Below, piece by piece: positions 36,798 through 49,237 of a DNA stretch of 64,000 nucleotides. The notes under the pieces were generated by a model. It searched no databases. It was not told the DNA's origin and saw only the letters and a list, made by a program, of their open reading frames with translations. Position numbers and translations under genes: made by a program. This stretch comes from Eucommia ulmoides (Eukaryota; Streptophyta; Magnoliopsida; Garryales; Eucommiaceae). Where the stretch lies: positions 4,349,726 through 4,413,725 of the forward strand of contig CM028327.1 in NCBI GenBank assembly GCA_016647705.1. Reading direction: 5' to 3'. Each line of letters starts with the position of its first letter. Position 1 is the stretch's first letter.

Positions 36798-36916
36798 CTC
36801 TTGCCACATGTAGTAGGTGGCCCAAAGGGTAAGAGATAGTGAGGTTGCACCGTAGTTCCACAGCATTCTTACAGAATACTCATTGTCGCCAACATGAAAC
36901 AATTGTGTCATTCTCC
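36798..36916 (-). CDS. orphan exon-like segment, unknown protein (40 codons)
   Basis: On the - strand a stretch open in one frame is bounded by an acceptor-like TTTTGTAG and a strong donor GAG/GTAAGC. It encodes RMTQLFHVGDNEYSVRML followed by a hydrophobic, Trp/Tyr-rich stretch (TLWATYYMW). GC content is above its surroundings. I do not recognise the family. No further exons were found on either side: the SIRE-like element starts about 450 bases downstream and A/T desert lies upstream. It may be a surviving piece of a gene broken by insertions, or a gene fragment captured by a transposon. Confidence 0.4.
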
Positions 36917-37149
36917 CTACAAAATACACAGGCAAAATACCCTAATTAATACCCAAGTATGGACGCAGAGCAGTGCTGCTACCCACCATTAGGTTCCTTA
37001 CTGATAAGACCACACTGATAAAAAGCCCCAAAATCTAAAACTCCCCCAGGAAAAAAAAAATGTTAACCCTTAGTCAAATTTGAAAATCAAAGCACCTTTC
37101 ATATATGACAACTCTATTTCAAACAATGCTTTCACACTCAAAATGCTAT

Positions 37150-38260
37150 TTCAAATAATATTAAATATACCTCAAAAAAGCTAATAAATTATATGGTGAT
37201 ACATTACCTATCATATAATATACTAAAATAATACAATATAAATTATATGTTACAAATTATAAAAGTATAGGATAATAGTATACCATATCTATTTAATTTA
37301 TTAATACTATTAGTATATATTAAAATATACTAATATTAGTACACTAATAAAATATATGTTATTAATATATTACTATGATATAATAATAATTAATTAATAT
37401 ATATTAATATGCGATTATAAAATTAATTTATAATATTAATTAATATTAAATATATATTATTGGTAATACTAATTATAATAATTAGTATTATATCACTTCC
37501 TAATAATATTGTTATTATTATTATTAATGTATATTACTATTTACTATAATATTATATTGCTATAATAGTATAATAATATTACTATTACAATTAGTAACTA
37601 ATAGTAATACTAGTATACTATTAATAATATATTACAATAAATGTCATATTATAATACTATTAATATTATATTATTAATAATATACTATTAATATTGTAAT
37701 ATACTATAATATAATATTATATTATTACTAATAGTATTAATTAGTATATATTAATAAATACTATTAATATTATTAATAATATAATATATACATAATTATA
37801 ATAATTAGTAATATTAAATATATATTATTACTATTGCATTCACGCTTTTATATATGTTGTAGGTATAGATATAGAAATGTTATGTGCTTATATCTGGCAT
37901 TCATGGTTATATAAGAAAGAATGATATGGTGTTATTGGAAAATTTGAGTAAAGTATAGTCTTCTTTGGGAAAAAGGAAAAGCAAGAAGAATATACCCGAG
38001 GGAGGTGAATTAAATGCGCTAATTTAATAGTATACTAATATTAATATATACTAATACAACAGAGCTTTTTGTTATATTAGTCTATATATTTATATTAATA
38101 TTATTATAATTAATATCATAATTATAATATCCTATTAATGTAATAATAGTATTTTAATATTATTATAAAAAATGGTATAGATTATTTCATAATATATAAT
38201 TAAATTATAGAACAATTATATGAATAATAATAATTATATGGTGCAATGGGTAGATATCTG
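37150..38260. repeat. A/T desert, TAATATTA-rich
   Basis: Over about 650 bases (37190-37830), and again at 38030-38240, almost every base is A or T, built from TAATA, TATTA and ATTATTAAT words, interrupted by a more mixed stretch at 37840-38020. It directly borders the truncated end of the pararetrovirus cluster. Confidence 0.85.
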
Positions 38261-38279
38261 TTTTGAGTAAAAGTTTGAG

Positions 38280-39997
38280 AAAATGGGTTTTAAGAATATC
38301 CTGCGAGACAGTTATCGTAGTAATCGGTGATTTTACTAGGTCTTAAGACCATATTTTCTCATTCCCCGAATAAAACCTCTAGTTAGAAAATCAGGTAAAG
38401 AATTAGATAACCCTTTGATGAATTCAATCTGAAAATTAAATACAGATAGAATAGCTTGCCATCTAACAAATATTTATTTTGAAACTAAATTTTTTACATC
38501 TTTTTCTACAACCTCTTTTGCACTTTTGCAATCAATTTGAAGTAAAAAAAAATTATTATATAAATCATCTTGAAATTTTTTGAATACATAAAACAATTGA
38601 CAAAATTTCCTTTTTTATGATAGAGTAATTGAGTTGGGGGCCTGACTAAGATCTACTATAAAATCTGACTATGGACTATTTTCCTTTCAATTTTTGCTTA
38701 AGAATACCTCCATATCTTATGTCTAAGGCATTAGTTTTTACTATCATAAAGCCCTGAGGATAAGGTATAATGAGACATGACAAAGTTTTGATGCAGGTCT
38801 TGACTTGTTTGACTACCTTCGTATGTTCGTCTGACCAAGGAGAAGAATTCTTTTTGAGTTTTCTATATAAGGGTTTGAGAAGAATCTTGATATTAGGAAT
38901 AAAATTAGCAATTTAATTAAGACATCCTAAAAATCTTTGTAGTTGAGTTTTGTCTTTGATTTCATCTGAAAATTTATCTTCAAATTCAATTGCTTTGTGA
39001 ATTGGGGTAATGGTTCCTTCATAAATGTCATGCCCTAAAAATTTAATTTTTGTTTGGAATAATTTTATTTTTGGTTCTGAGACGACTGAACCATTTCTTT
39101 TGATAATATTGAAGAAAATGTATAACTGTTTGAAATGTTGCTCTATTGATTCTGAAAATACTAGAACATTGTCAATGTAGATAATGGTGAATTTTGTATA
39201 AGGGTTAAAAATTTCATTCATGACATTTTGAAACTCAGATGGAGCATTTTTTTAGTCCGAAAAGCATTACGTTCCATTCGTAGTGACTAAATGGCACCGT
39301 AAAGGTCATTTTGTATTTGTCTTTCTCACAGATTTGGATTTTCCAGAATCTTAATTTCATATCAAATTTTGAGAATATTGTTGCATTAAAAAGTTTGCTT
39401 AGTAGGTCTTTTTTATTTGGTATTGGATATCTGATCCATTAAAGAATTTTGTTTAGGGGTTTGTAATTGATAACTAGTTTTGGTGCTCCTTTTTCTATTT
39501 CGACTCAATTTCTTACATAGAAGGCTGAGCAACTCTAGGGAGATTTACTTTTTCTAATCAATCATTTGTCAAGTAATTCCTTAATTTTCTTTTTGCGATA
39601 TTCTAGTAATTCTTGATTTAATTTGAATTGATCTTGCTTTTGTGGAAATTTTATCTTCAGTAAATTCTTTGATGTAGGGTAATTTTACAGAATGTTTTTT
39701 TCTTGACCAGAAGACATTTGGAAGATTGGAGCAAACTTCTTCTTCTAATAATTCTTTGAATTGATTTGTTTTTACCTCAATTTCTTTTGACTTCAGCTGT
39801 TTTTCAATCCTTTTATAATGAATTTCCTTCCCTAAATATTTAATGTGTCTTCTCTTGTTTTGAACGAGGGTAGTAATTTTCGTTTTTAGCGTATTAATTT
39901 CTCTTTGTTTTGTTTCGTTATTAAAATAAAAATGTATATCTAGTTCAACAATTTTAGTATGAATACCTTCGTTATTAACTTGAAGTGGGTAAAACAT
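38280..39997 (-). pseudogene. EPRV reverse transcriptase / RNase H, broken
   Basis: 39997-39581 holds the end of the protease region and the RT start (motif NVFWSRKKH). 39221-38913 holds the RT core with the active-site box as YIDN (39168-39179) instead of YIDD, followed by KIKFLGHDI and TQLQRFLGCLN. RNase H continues to about 38280 with several stops. It ends at the A/T desert. Confidence 0.85.
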
Positions 39998-39999
39998 GG

Positions 40000-40350
40000 T
40001 AAAAAAAGGCGTTCCTAGAATTATGGGTTGTTATATGTCTCTAACTAAAATGAAAGTAGTTCGGATGCATACATTTTCATTGTTACAAATATGGACATTT
40101 GATATTTTGTAATCTATTTTTAATTTTGAATTATTTACCTCATAAAGTTTTTTAGAGGTTTTTTCATAGTATTGAGTTGGAATAAATCATTCTTGAACAC
40201 AATTTAAATCGGCTCCTGTATCTAATAATGCTTGAGTTTCTATAATGAAATTATCTTTTATGATTAATTTGATATTTGTATACCATTTTTGGACGTAAAG
40301 TTTTAGAGGGTGTTCTTGTTGATTTTTGTCGTTAGTTTCCAAGTCTTCTT
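40000..40350 (-). pseudogene. EPRV aspartic protease, copy A
   Basis: The catalytic box ALLDTGADLNC is intact (DTGA codons at 40211-40222), followed by an ILGTPFF motif near 40010. Stops occur within the domain, so it is not an open gene. It belongs to the polymerase polyprotein upstream of the RT. Confidence 0.8.
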
Positions 40351-41056
40351 CTTCTTGTAGGGTTTTGATTTATTTTTTGACATGGTTAATTTCTTGTTGT
40401 AGTTCTTGAATTGATGGGTTTTTAAATTTTGATTTTGGTTTTAATCCTTTAGATTTATTGCCTATAAGTGGGTTCATTTTTTGAAGTTCTGGTGTTTGAC
40501 AACTTTTTGATTTTTTTTTTCATGATTTATCTATGTTGAGTTAGGTTGGCCTTTTATATTATTTTCTTTTTTGGTTACTTTGGATAGAGTATTAACGGTG
40601 TTATCAGTTAATCTTAATTCAAATAATTTCTTGTCTATGGAATTTATTAAATCATTTATTTTTTTATGGGTTAGAATTTTTTATTGCTCTAAATCAGTAA
40701 GTAATATCTGGTTGTTTTGATTATTATTCTTTGTACTATTTTGAGAGTTGGTTTCTATAGAATTGATATTATGGTCTATTATTTCCCAAGTTTTTTATTT
40801 CTAGTGGTAATGGATTGAGAAAGGTGTGAGGAAATAAGAAGGCTCTTATTTTTTGTCTCTTGGATAGGTCATGTGAAGAGTCTTGATAAGTCACTTTTGA
40901 AGAAGAGGGATCGAAAAAGAGACCTAAAATAGATTGTTTATAATCAGGTTGCTGAAACTTATTTTGAGTGAGTGGGCTGGACATCTTAACAAAGTTGTCG
41001 TAGTAGTCAGTCACTTTACTAGACTTTGATGTCATCCTTATCTTTCCCTGAATCAA
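40351..41056 (-). pseudogene. EPRV-derived region, function unassigned
   Basis: Contains an open stretch 41056-40769 (STKSSKVTDYY-like start, SSKVTYQDSSHDL) and a Lys/Asn-rich, coiled stretch before the protease. A short Asn/Gln-rich part resembles the N-terminal region of the coat-protein frame at 43314, which suggests another rearrangement point. Several stops. Confidence 0.45.
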
Positions 41057-41545
41057 ATTACTGGTTAGAAAATCAGATAAAAAAAATCGTTTGATCCCTT
41101 GATGAATCCAATTTGAAAAAAAAAATGGCCGTCAGCCATTTGGCAAATATTTGTTTTGAAACTGAATTTAAAACTTCAATTTGGAGTAAATATTTTTATT
41201 ATACAAATCATTCTGAAAATTTTGAACAACTGATGAAAATTTTCTTTCGATGGTAGAACATTTGGGCTGGGGGCCAGATCAAGATACTTTCTGAAGAAGA
41301 GGCAAACTGAAAAATGTTTTGACCTGTTTGACTTCTTTTGTATGTTCTTCTAAGCAATGAGGATGATTTTTCTTGAGTTTTCTAAATAAAGGTGTGGGTT
41401 TATATTAAAGTTCTTTGTGAATGGGTTTTGGTTTTGATTTCATTGGGAAATTTATTAGCGAATTTAATTATGTTGTAAGTCGGGATGATAGTTCTTTGGT
41501 GATTATCATGACATAAAATTTTTATTTTATTTTATTCTCTTGTTT
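41000..41545 (-). pseudogene. second RT/RNase H fragment of the EPRV
   Basis: At nucleotide level this stretch follows the order of 38310-39060 (for example GGTTAGAAAATCAG and GCAAATATTTGTTTTGAAACTGAA) but with large internal gaps. It lies between coat protein and protease, where it does not belong in an intact genome. Confidence 0.75.
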
Positions 41546-41559
41546 CTTTAGATTGTTTT

Positions 41560-43314
41560 CCTTGGAGAATATTATACCTTAGTTTAAGTAAATACTTCTT
41601 TTTGTCTTGACTGTGTTCTACATTTTCAAACATGATTTTGCTTTCTTTTAAAATTACATTTATTGTTTTGAACAATTGCAAAATCATATATTTCCGTGGC
41701 ATGATTCTATTGATTCTTGATCGAAGGCTTTGCTTTCGATTTTTACGCTTTCATTCAATTCTTCATTTTCTAATTCACTTGATGAGTCTTCAGTCTCGCT
41801 GCTTATGAGTAAGTTCATTATTTGTTCCTTTAATTTTTTGCTACAATCTAATGTTTGTATTTTTTCTCTCATTTTACAATTTTTACTATAATGTCCAAGT
41901 TTTTCACATTTGTAACATATTATTTCTTTTTTGTTAGATCTTGGTTTTGATTTAACGACATGTTTCTCTTTTTCAAAATATTTTTTCCATTTATTAGAAT
42001 TTCTTGATTTTGGTTTTGAATAATATTTTTTTACAGTTTTACTTTTTTGTCTTGATTTTGAAGATGGTGCTTGAATTTTTTCATACCCGTATTGACTACA
42101 AAAGTCTCATAATTCATTTTTGCTTTGAAAGAGTTCGTTCTTCATTTTCGATTGCAATTTTAGGTTATTACACAAAACTAATCCCTCTTTATTTATTGCA
42201 GTAATTATTTGTCCATAGGTTAATTCACTATAGTGGGTTCCAAGCTCATTTTTTATTCTTTCTTTGACATTTTGAGCAAACAATTTTGGTAATCCTGTTA
42301 TAAATCTTTCTTTCCAGTAAACTTTTCTGCTATCTTCTCTAAAACATATTTTTGACAAAAAATTATCTTTATACCATCTAAAATCTTGAAGTTTTGGGCA
42401 TCTAAGATTTGTTAAAATTTTATCGTTTTTATATATTACATGATTGGGTTCTCCAACGAATGTTTTCGTTATTGTCCAAATTTGGGTACTGAAGGCATCC
42501 GATTCGGGTTGTTGACTAGATCCTTCAACTTTGATGGCATTCAAAATATTAGTTTTTTCTTGACTAGTAAGGGGATTATGTCACAATCCTCTTAATTGTC
42601 CAGTAAATCCTTGAGTTATAAATTTGACTATTGAGACTTCTTCCTTATTTCTCATGTTGTGGGCTACTGCTATCATACCCATTTCGTTTAGTACTCCTAA
42701 TATTTGGTATTTTGTTAGTCCATCAATATTCTATTCGTAAATAGATGTAGCATCATAAACCGTTCTAATTCCAGTTTTTTCTTCATACAACAGGTCAGGA
42801 AAAGAGGATCTAGGATAATATGGTTTTTAAGTTTGTCTCCAATTTGAATTTTTTTCTGAGTATTGTATCCTATTGACTTCTGGAATATTATTTTCCTTGA
42901 ATTGACTCCTAAGTTCTTCTTTTATTGATAAAGTGTTAACAATGTTTTCTTTTAATAATTTAATGTCTAACAGTTCGTTTCCTTCTTTTGAAATTTTAAT
43001 TCATAAATCAAATTTGGAATCATCATCTTTTTTAAAACTTTATGAATGGGATTTTGAAATTTTATTTTATGCTTAGTTTCTTTATTGTCTTGAGATTTTA
43101 ATTGTTTTGTTTCTACTAAAGTATCAGGAGTATTTTTAATTATATTTAGTTGTTCTGCTGTAGTATATAATATTTGATTACTAGTGTGATTGGTATTATT
43201 TTGAGAGTTAGTTTCCCTTTTAAAAATAGAGGATATAGTTTTGAAGATTTTGTGTTCTTTTTCCATTTTGTCTAGGGGTAGATATGTTGAATTAATATTT
43301 GGATTATTATCCAT
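41560..43314 (-). pseudogene. EPRV coat protein, copy A
   Basis: The N-terminal part is open at 43314-42967, the core at 42544-42107 (WKERFITGLPKLFAQNV), and the C-terminal part holds the caulimovirid zinc knuckle CYKCEKLGHYSKNC (41876-41917), followed by an acidic Ser/Glu-rich tail (41872-41684). Frames are separated by stops and shifts. The knuckle is used in virion packaging of RNA/DNA in related viruses. Confidence 0.82.
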
Positions 43315-43349
43315 TATTTTCTTGTTTGTTTGAATAGATTAAATATATT

Positions 43350-44710
43350 TTTTTTTTGTAATATTTATAATAATTAAGGAAGTGTATATTTCATTTTCCT
43401 CTAATCATTTTCTTTTTCCATCTTGACTTAATTTTTTATCTTTCTTCAGCAGAATGTTTTATGAAAAATTTATTTCTTGCTTTCGCATTATTTTCTTGCA
43501 TAAATTCTTTTCTTAAGTAATCCATATCTATTTCAAATTTTTTATTGATGGTTAAGATTTGATTATTTCCTTCATTTTCATCTAAGATTTGAGAAACAGT
43601 AGAAGAGAAAGAACCATCAGACTCTTTTCCATAAATTCCTTGAGGTGTGTTTGATTCAAAATTAACGCATCTTAATTTGTAATATTTATTTGGTTTTGTA
43701 TAAATACTTGAAATATTTTTTTCTTCCTAAATCTTGATAATTTTTAAATGTCTGAGAAGAGTTAAGGCTTCTTGATTTAATTAAGGTATTTGAAAATTTA
43801 TTGTAACATTTCCATCTTAATCTTGACTAAAACTTGTTGCTACGATTTTTGACAATCCTACCATTTTGACTTCTTCGGCTAATTCTTGGAAATTCTATTC
43901 TCCTCCAGTTATGATTTCATTGCATTGAAGTTTTCTAGGTTGAAAGACCAAAACAGTTATATCTTCATTAGCTTGAATAAATGTTATTATTCCTTTAGGA
44001 CTTTCTCTTTTTGCGTTAAGAAAAACTATTGATGTTGTTACTTTGTAGTATACTTTATACATTATTTCTAAATTTTTTGATCCTTTACTCATTTTGTAAT
44101 TTTTTGATTGAATATCTAAGGTTAGAATTTTGTCTAATGATTCGTCATTTAAGTCAACTCTAATATTTGGATAACATTTAAAGTATATTGAACCTTCAGC
44201 TATGTTTGCTTCTAATATTCCTAATAATGAGTCATCAAATTCTTGATGTTTTGAATCCCTAAGGACTATGCATGTGGGTTTATTTAATCCTTCTCTAATT
44301 AAGGGAAATATTCCTACTTGAACTAATCCTGTGTGGATTCTATCATAAATTTGATTAAAAGTTTGTAAGTCATCTTTTGTTAGTAATCTTAATTTTTATC
44401 TTGAATTTTCAGAGTGCATGATTGTTGAATTATTGACAGTCTTGATAGCATATTCTTATTTATTTTCTATAGATCTTATTTGTTTGATAATTTTTTATTC
44501 AGATTTTGACATTTCCCAAATTTCTTTTTCATTTTGTTCTAGAAGACCTATACCTTTCCAATTTTTAAGTCTTTTTTCAATATCACCAAGTGACATGTGG
44601 AATTCTTTAGGACTGGATCTGGAACTAGAACCAACTGAGTCTGATCTTAGGTTGGGGTTTGAGACGGTGTTTTTACATTTTTTAAAGATGTTTTGGAATA
44701 ATTCTTCCAT
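43350..44710 (-). pseudogene. EPRV movement protein, broken
   Basis: First gene after the primer-binding site, as in caulimovirids. Start at 44710 (MEELFQNIFKK); the first open stretch ends at 44495. A second open stretch is 44092-43895. The intervening frame resembles the 30K-type movement protein core (regions around NIRVDL and LTLDIQ near 44150). Multiple stops. Movement proteins carry virus through plasmodesmata. Confidence 0.7.
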
Positions 44711-44719
44711 AATTTAGGG

Positions 44720-45600
44720 CTTATATTATTTTCTTTCCTCACGGAGGTAAAGGGTTCGTAACCTAGACGGGAACACCACCGGGACCACTTCTCCTGGGCT
44801 GACCAACGGACTTACTGGTTCACCAACGCGTAGCAGTTCTACCCATTTTACCAATTATGTTTCAAGAAAACAATATAAACTTGCCACTACGAAAAGAACA
44901 TCCCAAGAAAACTGCACCTCTAGAACCGGCAAGAGCACTAGTCTCCCACCCCCCCGGGGAACATGGCTCACGGGCTCTGATACTAGAGTCGGGACTGGGA
45001 ACGGGAACGGGGCAACGGCAGAAGGGTTGAGAGAAGAGTAGATATTTTATTGAAAATAATAATTACAATACAAGTAGATAATATATGAAAAAAATATTGA
45101 AATACATGAATGCAAATATTAAAAACTTTCAATGCAAATCTTGAATAAACCTTTACAAGTAGTAAAATGATCTTGAAGAGAAATATAAAATATTTGAACA
45201 CTCCAACACTCCTAAATTTTGTAGTAATGTTTTTCTTGCGTGTTTTTTCCCTCATCCGAACTGAAGAACCACTTCTCCTTTTATACAGAAGTTTGCCAAC
45301 ATTCGAATCTTTACAGACGAATATTTTCTGAAAAAGTGATGGGTGTTTTTTGAATAGTAACTCCCCTTTTTGACAAAATTGGCCTAACTTTTCCATTTTG
45401 AATATTGAAATGAGACTTGAGAATTCCATCCGTAAGAATATTGTGTAGTCTTGGCCTTTAAAATAGTGTCCCTTTAATATTTGGGCACATGAAACAGTAG
45501 GTAGTCTTTTTGAAAATTTTGTTACCTTTAGTAGAGTGGGACTGAAATATTCTTGGGATATGTTTCTTGAAGAGAGTTTATGTTGACACGTGGACAACGT
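44720..45600 (-). promoter_or_regulatory. EPRV intergenic region: promoter, poly(A) signal, primer site
   Basis: On the - strand, in order: TATA box TATAAAAG (45285-45278), poly(A) signal AATAAA (45051-45046) about 200 bases after the expected start of transcription, and a primer-binding site TAGTATCAGAGCCC (44985-44972). The same order and similar spacing occur in caulimovirus pregenomic RNA. The leader 44985-44715 is GC-richer than the rest of the cluster. The open frame across this region is not a gene. Confidence 0.75.
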
Positions 45601-45731
45601 GATGATGTAAGCGATGGCGAATTATTGAGATGATCATACCACACAAGAACGGTAGCCTCTGGGTGTAAAACACATGATCATGAACAAAGTATACCAATAA
45701 TTATTGGATTTTTGCAGGAATAGTGATTTAT

Positions 45732-47702
45732 TTATTTTTTAAATTTTCGCAACATTTTTTGAATTTTCACTAATTTGTTTTCCATCATATTATCTAAGTT
45801 AAATTCTTTAAAGTCGGATTCACATCCTGGAGGGATAACTTTATCTTCAAACATAGGGTCATGATTAAGTTCTTGAAGCCATTCTTCTTTGTAATGGTTG
45901 AACAGAGGGGATTTGATATTGACCGAAAATTTGACTTCGGGAAGATAATCTTGATAGTGATAATTTTTTTGAATTGAGTCTTCTGCTACCAATTTGAGGG
46001 GACCATAAAGATAAATAATGCGTCTGAAGTCGATTTTTCTAACGACATTCCGGATAATCCAATGCTCTATTTGATCTTCAAGAGGAACGCAACAATTGAT
46101 CCAGGTATAATTGATCCATGGCATTCTGAGAGGAGTTCTACCTTTATCGAACAACAAACTCTTTTCTCTTTCGATTAGGGAAATTTTATGCTGGACTGGA
46201 GTGGGATAGAGTCCGTTGAAAATTGGGCCAATAGATTTTAGGGAAAATCGGTAAAAAGGCCCATTTTTTAAGTCTAAATGGTGAAAAGTCATTTTGTATT
46301 ATTAGGTTTTGATTTAGTCCTTTAAATTAGATTTCACTTGTATTTTAGTCCTGCATTACAGAAATTGTAGAGATATTGCAGAAATTGTAGGGAGTCTTTT
46401 AGTGAGTACATTTGGTTTTTATAGTGAATTCTGTTACATGTAACTAATGTTAGTTATAATTTTATAATTGTTATTTTTCACACATATTTGGGTATTTTTA
46501 GTTACATGTATTTATATAATATTAGTTATATATTAAAATTACATATATATGTATAATATTTTGTGACGTAACTGAAAAAAATATCAAATTTTTTAGTCAT
46601 ATATCAGAGACATGTAACTAAAAAGTTACATATTATTAAAACATGTAACTGAAAAATATTAAACTTTTTAGTTACACCTCAGAGACATGTAACTAAAAAA
46701 TTATATATTATTGGAACATGTAACTGGAAAAAAAAAAATAGTTAATTGTAACTAATATAGTAATATTACACACAAAGTAATTACATGTAACTGGCGAGTG
46801 ATTATCACGTGAGAAAAGGTTCCGCCTTTTTAAAACATATGAGACTAAATCAAAAGTTTTTACCGCATGTAGGATTTTTGACCAATTAGAGCTTAAATGG
46901 AAGACCTCCCACCGATTGTCCCTAGATTTTATATAGACTTCGATTCCTTGAATATAGTTTTGAGACAAAATATTGAGCATGCAAATGGTAAGTCTTTTTC
47001 CAAATTGAAAAGTTTGATCTGAGTTATAAATATTGAATTGGGCCAAATAACTGTAATCCAAAAGTTTTTGGGTTGTAAGGATAATGGTTTCATTTTTTAA
47101 GGGAAGCTCAATGGGTTGATAATCGTTTAGGTCAATGGCCACTTGGATGATATTAATACTGGATTGGTATTTTGGTTCGAAGTGGTGGAGGCCATTTTTG
47201 CAGCAGGAAGTAATATTGTAGTAAGAATCATGTTGGATCTTGAGGCTTGAAATAATGAGATTTGCTTGATTAATGCACTGAAGATGGGCTTGAATATGGG
47301 TTTGGATTTTTCAATCCTTTTGATTGGCGGTTTGAATAATATTTTAGGCTATATGGTATGGCAATGGGCTCAAGAAATTAAGTGGAAAGAAATAGGCTCG
47401 AGCTTTTTGTTTCTTGAGTTCTTCTGAAATGAAGGCGTGGTTATTTTTGAATTCAGATGGGTCAATCTGAATGAGGATGAGTATAAAGGATTTGAAGGAT
47501 GTTGATATTTAAAAATTTCAATGGTAATGTCGGAGAGAGAGTGTTGGAGTTTTAAAATTTCTTTCTTTAAGTCCCAAATTTCTTTGAAAAACTCTTCTCC
47601 TCTTTTATGAAGATTTTCAGAACATTTTGCGAGGACTTCACAACTTTGACAAATTCCAAAGGGTTTTGAAGACGAAGATGATGAAAATTCATTTTTTTGC
47701 AA
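45732..47702 (-). pseudogene. EPRV transactivator-like region, interrupted
   Basis: Three open pieces (47702-47370, 47142-46708, 46292-45732) lie just before the intergenic promoter, the place of the transactivator gene in several caulimovirid genera. The first has a Ser-rich start, a CQSC..C pattern and a coiled segment; the last is a 186-codon frame with a Lys-rich end. I did not find a motif that proves a transactivator, so the name rests on position. A probable insertion (46300-46800) separates the last two pieces. Confidence 0.5.
46300..46800. repeat. ACATGTAACT-rich repeat inserted in the EPRV
   Basis: An A/T-rich stretch with repeated ACATGTAACT and AGTTACATGT words in both orientations; a unit of about 90 bases (AGAGACATGTAACTAAAAA) recurs near 46610 and 46690. 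It separates two viral open stretches and shares TGTTACATGTAA-type words with the fold-back element at 57995-58600. Confidence 0.6.
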
Positions 47703-47922
47703 AATATTGAATAGTTGCTAAAATGAACTTGACTTTTATCGGTGAAGGATATTTGAGATTCTAAATATCATCAATTATGCGTTGTAATTTATCATCTATT
47801 TTTACTAAAGACTTGAATGTTTTTTGTTTTTTTTTTGAATTTTTGAAATAGGCTAGAAGAAACAAAATTTACCCAAAATTCTCACGACAGCCATCCATCC
47901 GCAAAAATGAAATGAAAATTAG

Positions 47923-48642
47923 TTATATTATATTTATTACTAAATCTTTTAGAGTGTTGATTTCTTTTTGCTTCATTTTGTTAGTAAAGTAAAAATGTAC
48001 TTTCTGTCCGGCGATAAATGCATGAATTCCTTTGTTATCAACTTGAAAATGATAGAGAAGAGTAAAGAATGGAGTTCCTAAAATCAAGGATTGTTGTGTG
48101 TCTTTGACTATCATGAGAGTAGTTTTAAGGCAAATATTTTTACTGTTACTAATAAGAGCATTTGAAACTTTGTGGTTCATATTTAATTTTGTGTTATCTA
48201 CGCCATAGAGTCTATCTGAAATTTCTTCCAAATATTGAGTTAGAATAAGTTCTTCTTGAACACAATTCAAATCAGCCCCCATATCTAGTAAGGCTTGAGT
48301 TTCTGTTATAAAATCATTATCGATAATTATTTTAATATTTGTATACCATTTGTGAATATAGATTCTTGACATGTATCCGAGAAAAGCTTGTTGATTTTCG
48401 TCGTCTTGATTATTATATTTTTTTATTTCTTAGCTAATATTTGTTTCTTCTTCTTTATTTGTTCCTTCTTTTGAGCTTGAATCTTTTTTGACTTCTTTTC
48501 CCTTTTTGATAAGATTGATTTCTTCTTGAATAATTTTATTTTGATATTTGAGATCATTAATCTCTTTCTGTAATCTGTTATTAATGTTATTAATTTCTTA
48601 TTGAAGATGTTGAATTGTGAGTTGTGACTTTGGTTTACTCAG
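47923..48642 (-). pseudogene. EPRV protease, copy B
   Basis: Open at 48372-47923 with the catalytic box changed to DMGA (48274-48285) and an ILGTPFF motif. The RT that should follow is missing; transactivator-like sequence comes next. The upstream part (48640-48400) is Lys/Glu-rich with stops and is cut by a MITE. Confidence 0.8.
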
Positions 48643-49232
48643 GTGGCGTTTGGTTAGTGTTCCCACTTTTCTGAACCCAATTGGAATGGGTTGGGTTGAG
48701 TTGAATTGGGTTGGGTTGAGAATTTTGGGAACAGAATTACGTTTGGTAACGACAATTTTTGTTTTGTGCTGAGAACAGAATGTGTTTAGTAACGATTTTA
48801 TCCTAAAACTAAATTTTTATTTTTTTATTTTTTTTTGTTTGGTGGCGGCCAGACGGTGGCGGCGACGGTCGCCGGAGGTGGCCTGAGACGGTGGACGGTC
48901 GCCAGACGGCGGAGGCAGCGGACGGCGATGGTCGCCGGCAGCGGAGTTGGCCGGAGACGGCGGTCGGTCGCCGAACGGCGGCAGCGGCGGGTGGTGGTGG
49001 TCGGCCGGCAGATGAAGTCGGAAGTTGAGAACTTTGGGTTGAGTTTTTTGGGCATAAAAAGAAACAACTTTTTTTTGTTTCTGGTTTCTTTAGGATTTTG
49101 AGAATCAATTCCTATTTTTTGGGTTGGGTTGAGTTGAGTTTTGTGTTTGCCAAACGCGTTCCCAAAAATCAAACCCACAATTTTTGGGTTGGATTGGGTT
49201 GGGTTTGGTTGGGAACACTAACCAAACGGGGC
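48643..49232. mobile_element. 590-bp MITE / non-autonomous DNA transposon inside the EPRV
   Basis: Inverted ends GTGGCGTTTGGTTAGTGTTCCC and GGGAACACTAACCAAACGGGGC, flanked by CTCAG on both sides (48638-48642 and 49233-49237). Inside are GGGTTGAGTT-type repeats near both ends and a GC-rich core (48840-49010) made of repeated GACGGTCGCCGG words, perhaps a captured gene piece. Superfamily uncertain. Confidence 0.85.
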
Positions 49233-49237
49233 CTCAG

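Noticed and set aside
44983..45597. 204-codon open frame on the - strand
   Set aside because: It covers the viral promoter, poly(A) signal and leader, and its composition is non-coding; treated as part of the intergenic region.
48835..49108. Arg/Gly-rich and Pro/Arg-rich open frames
   Set aside because: GC-rich repeated core of the MITE; repeat-driven frames.
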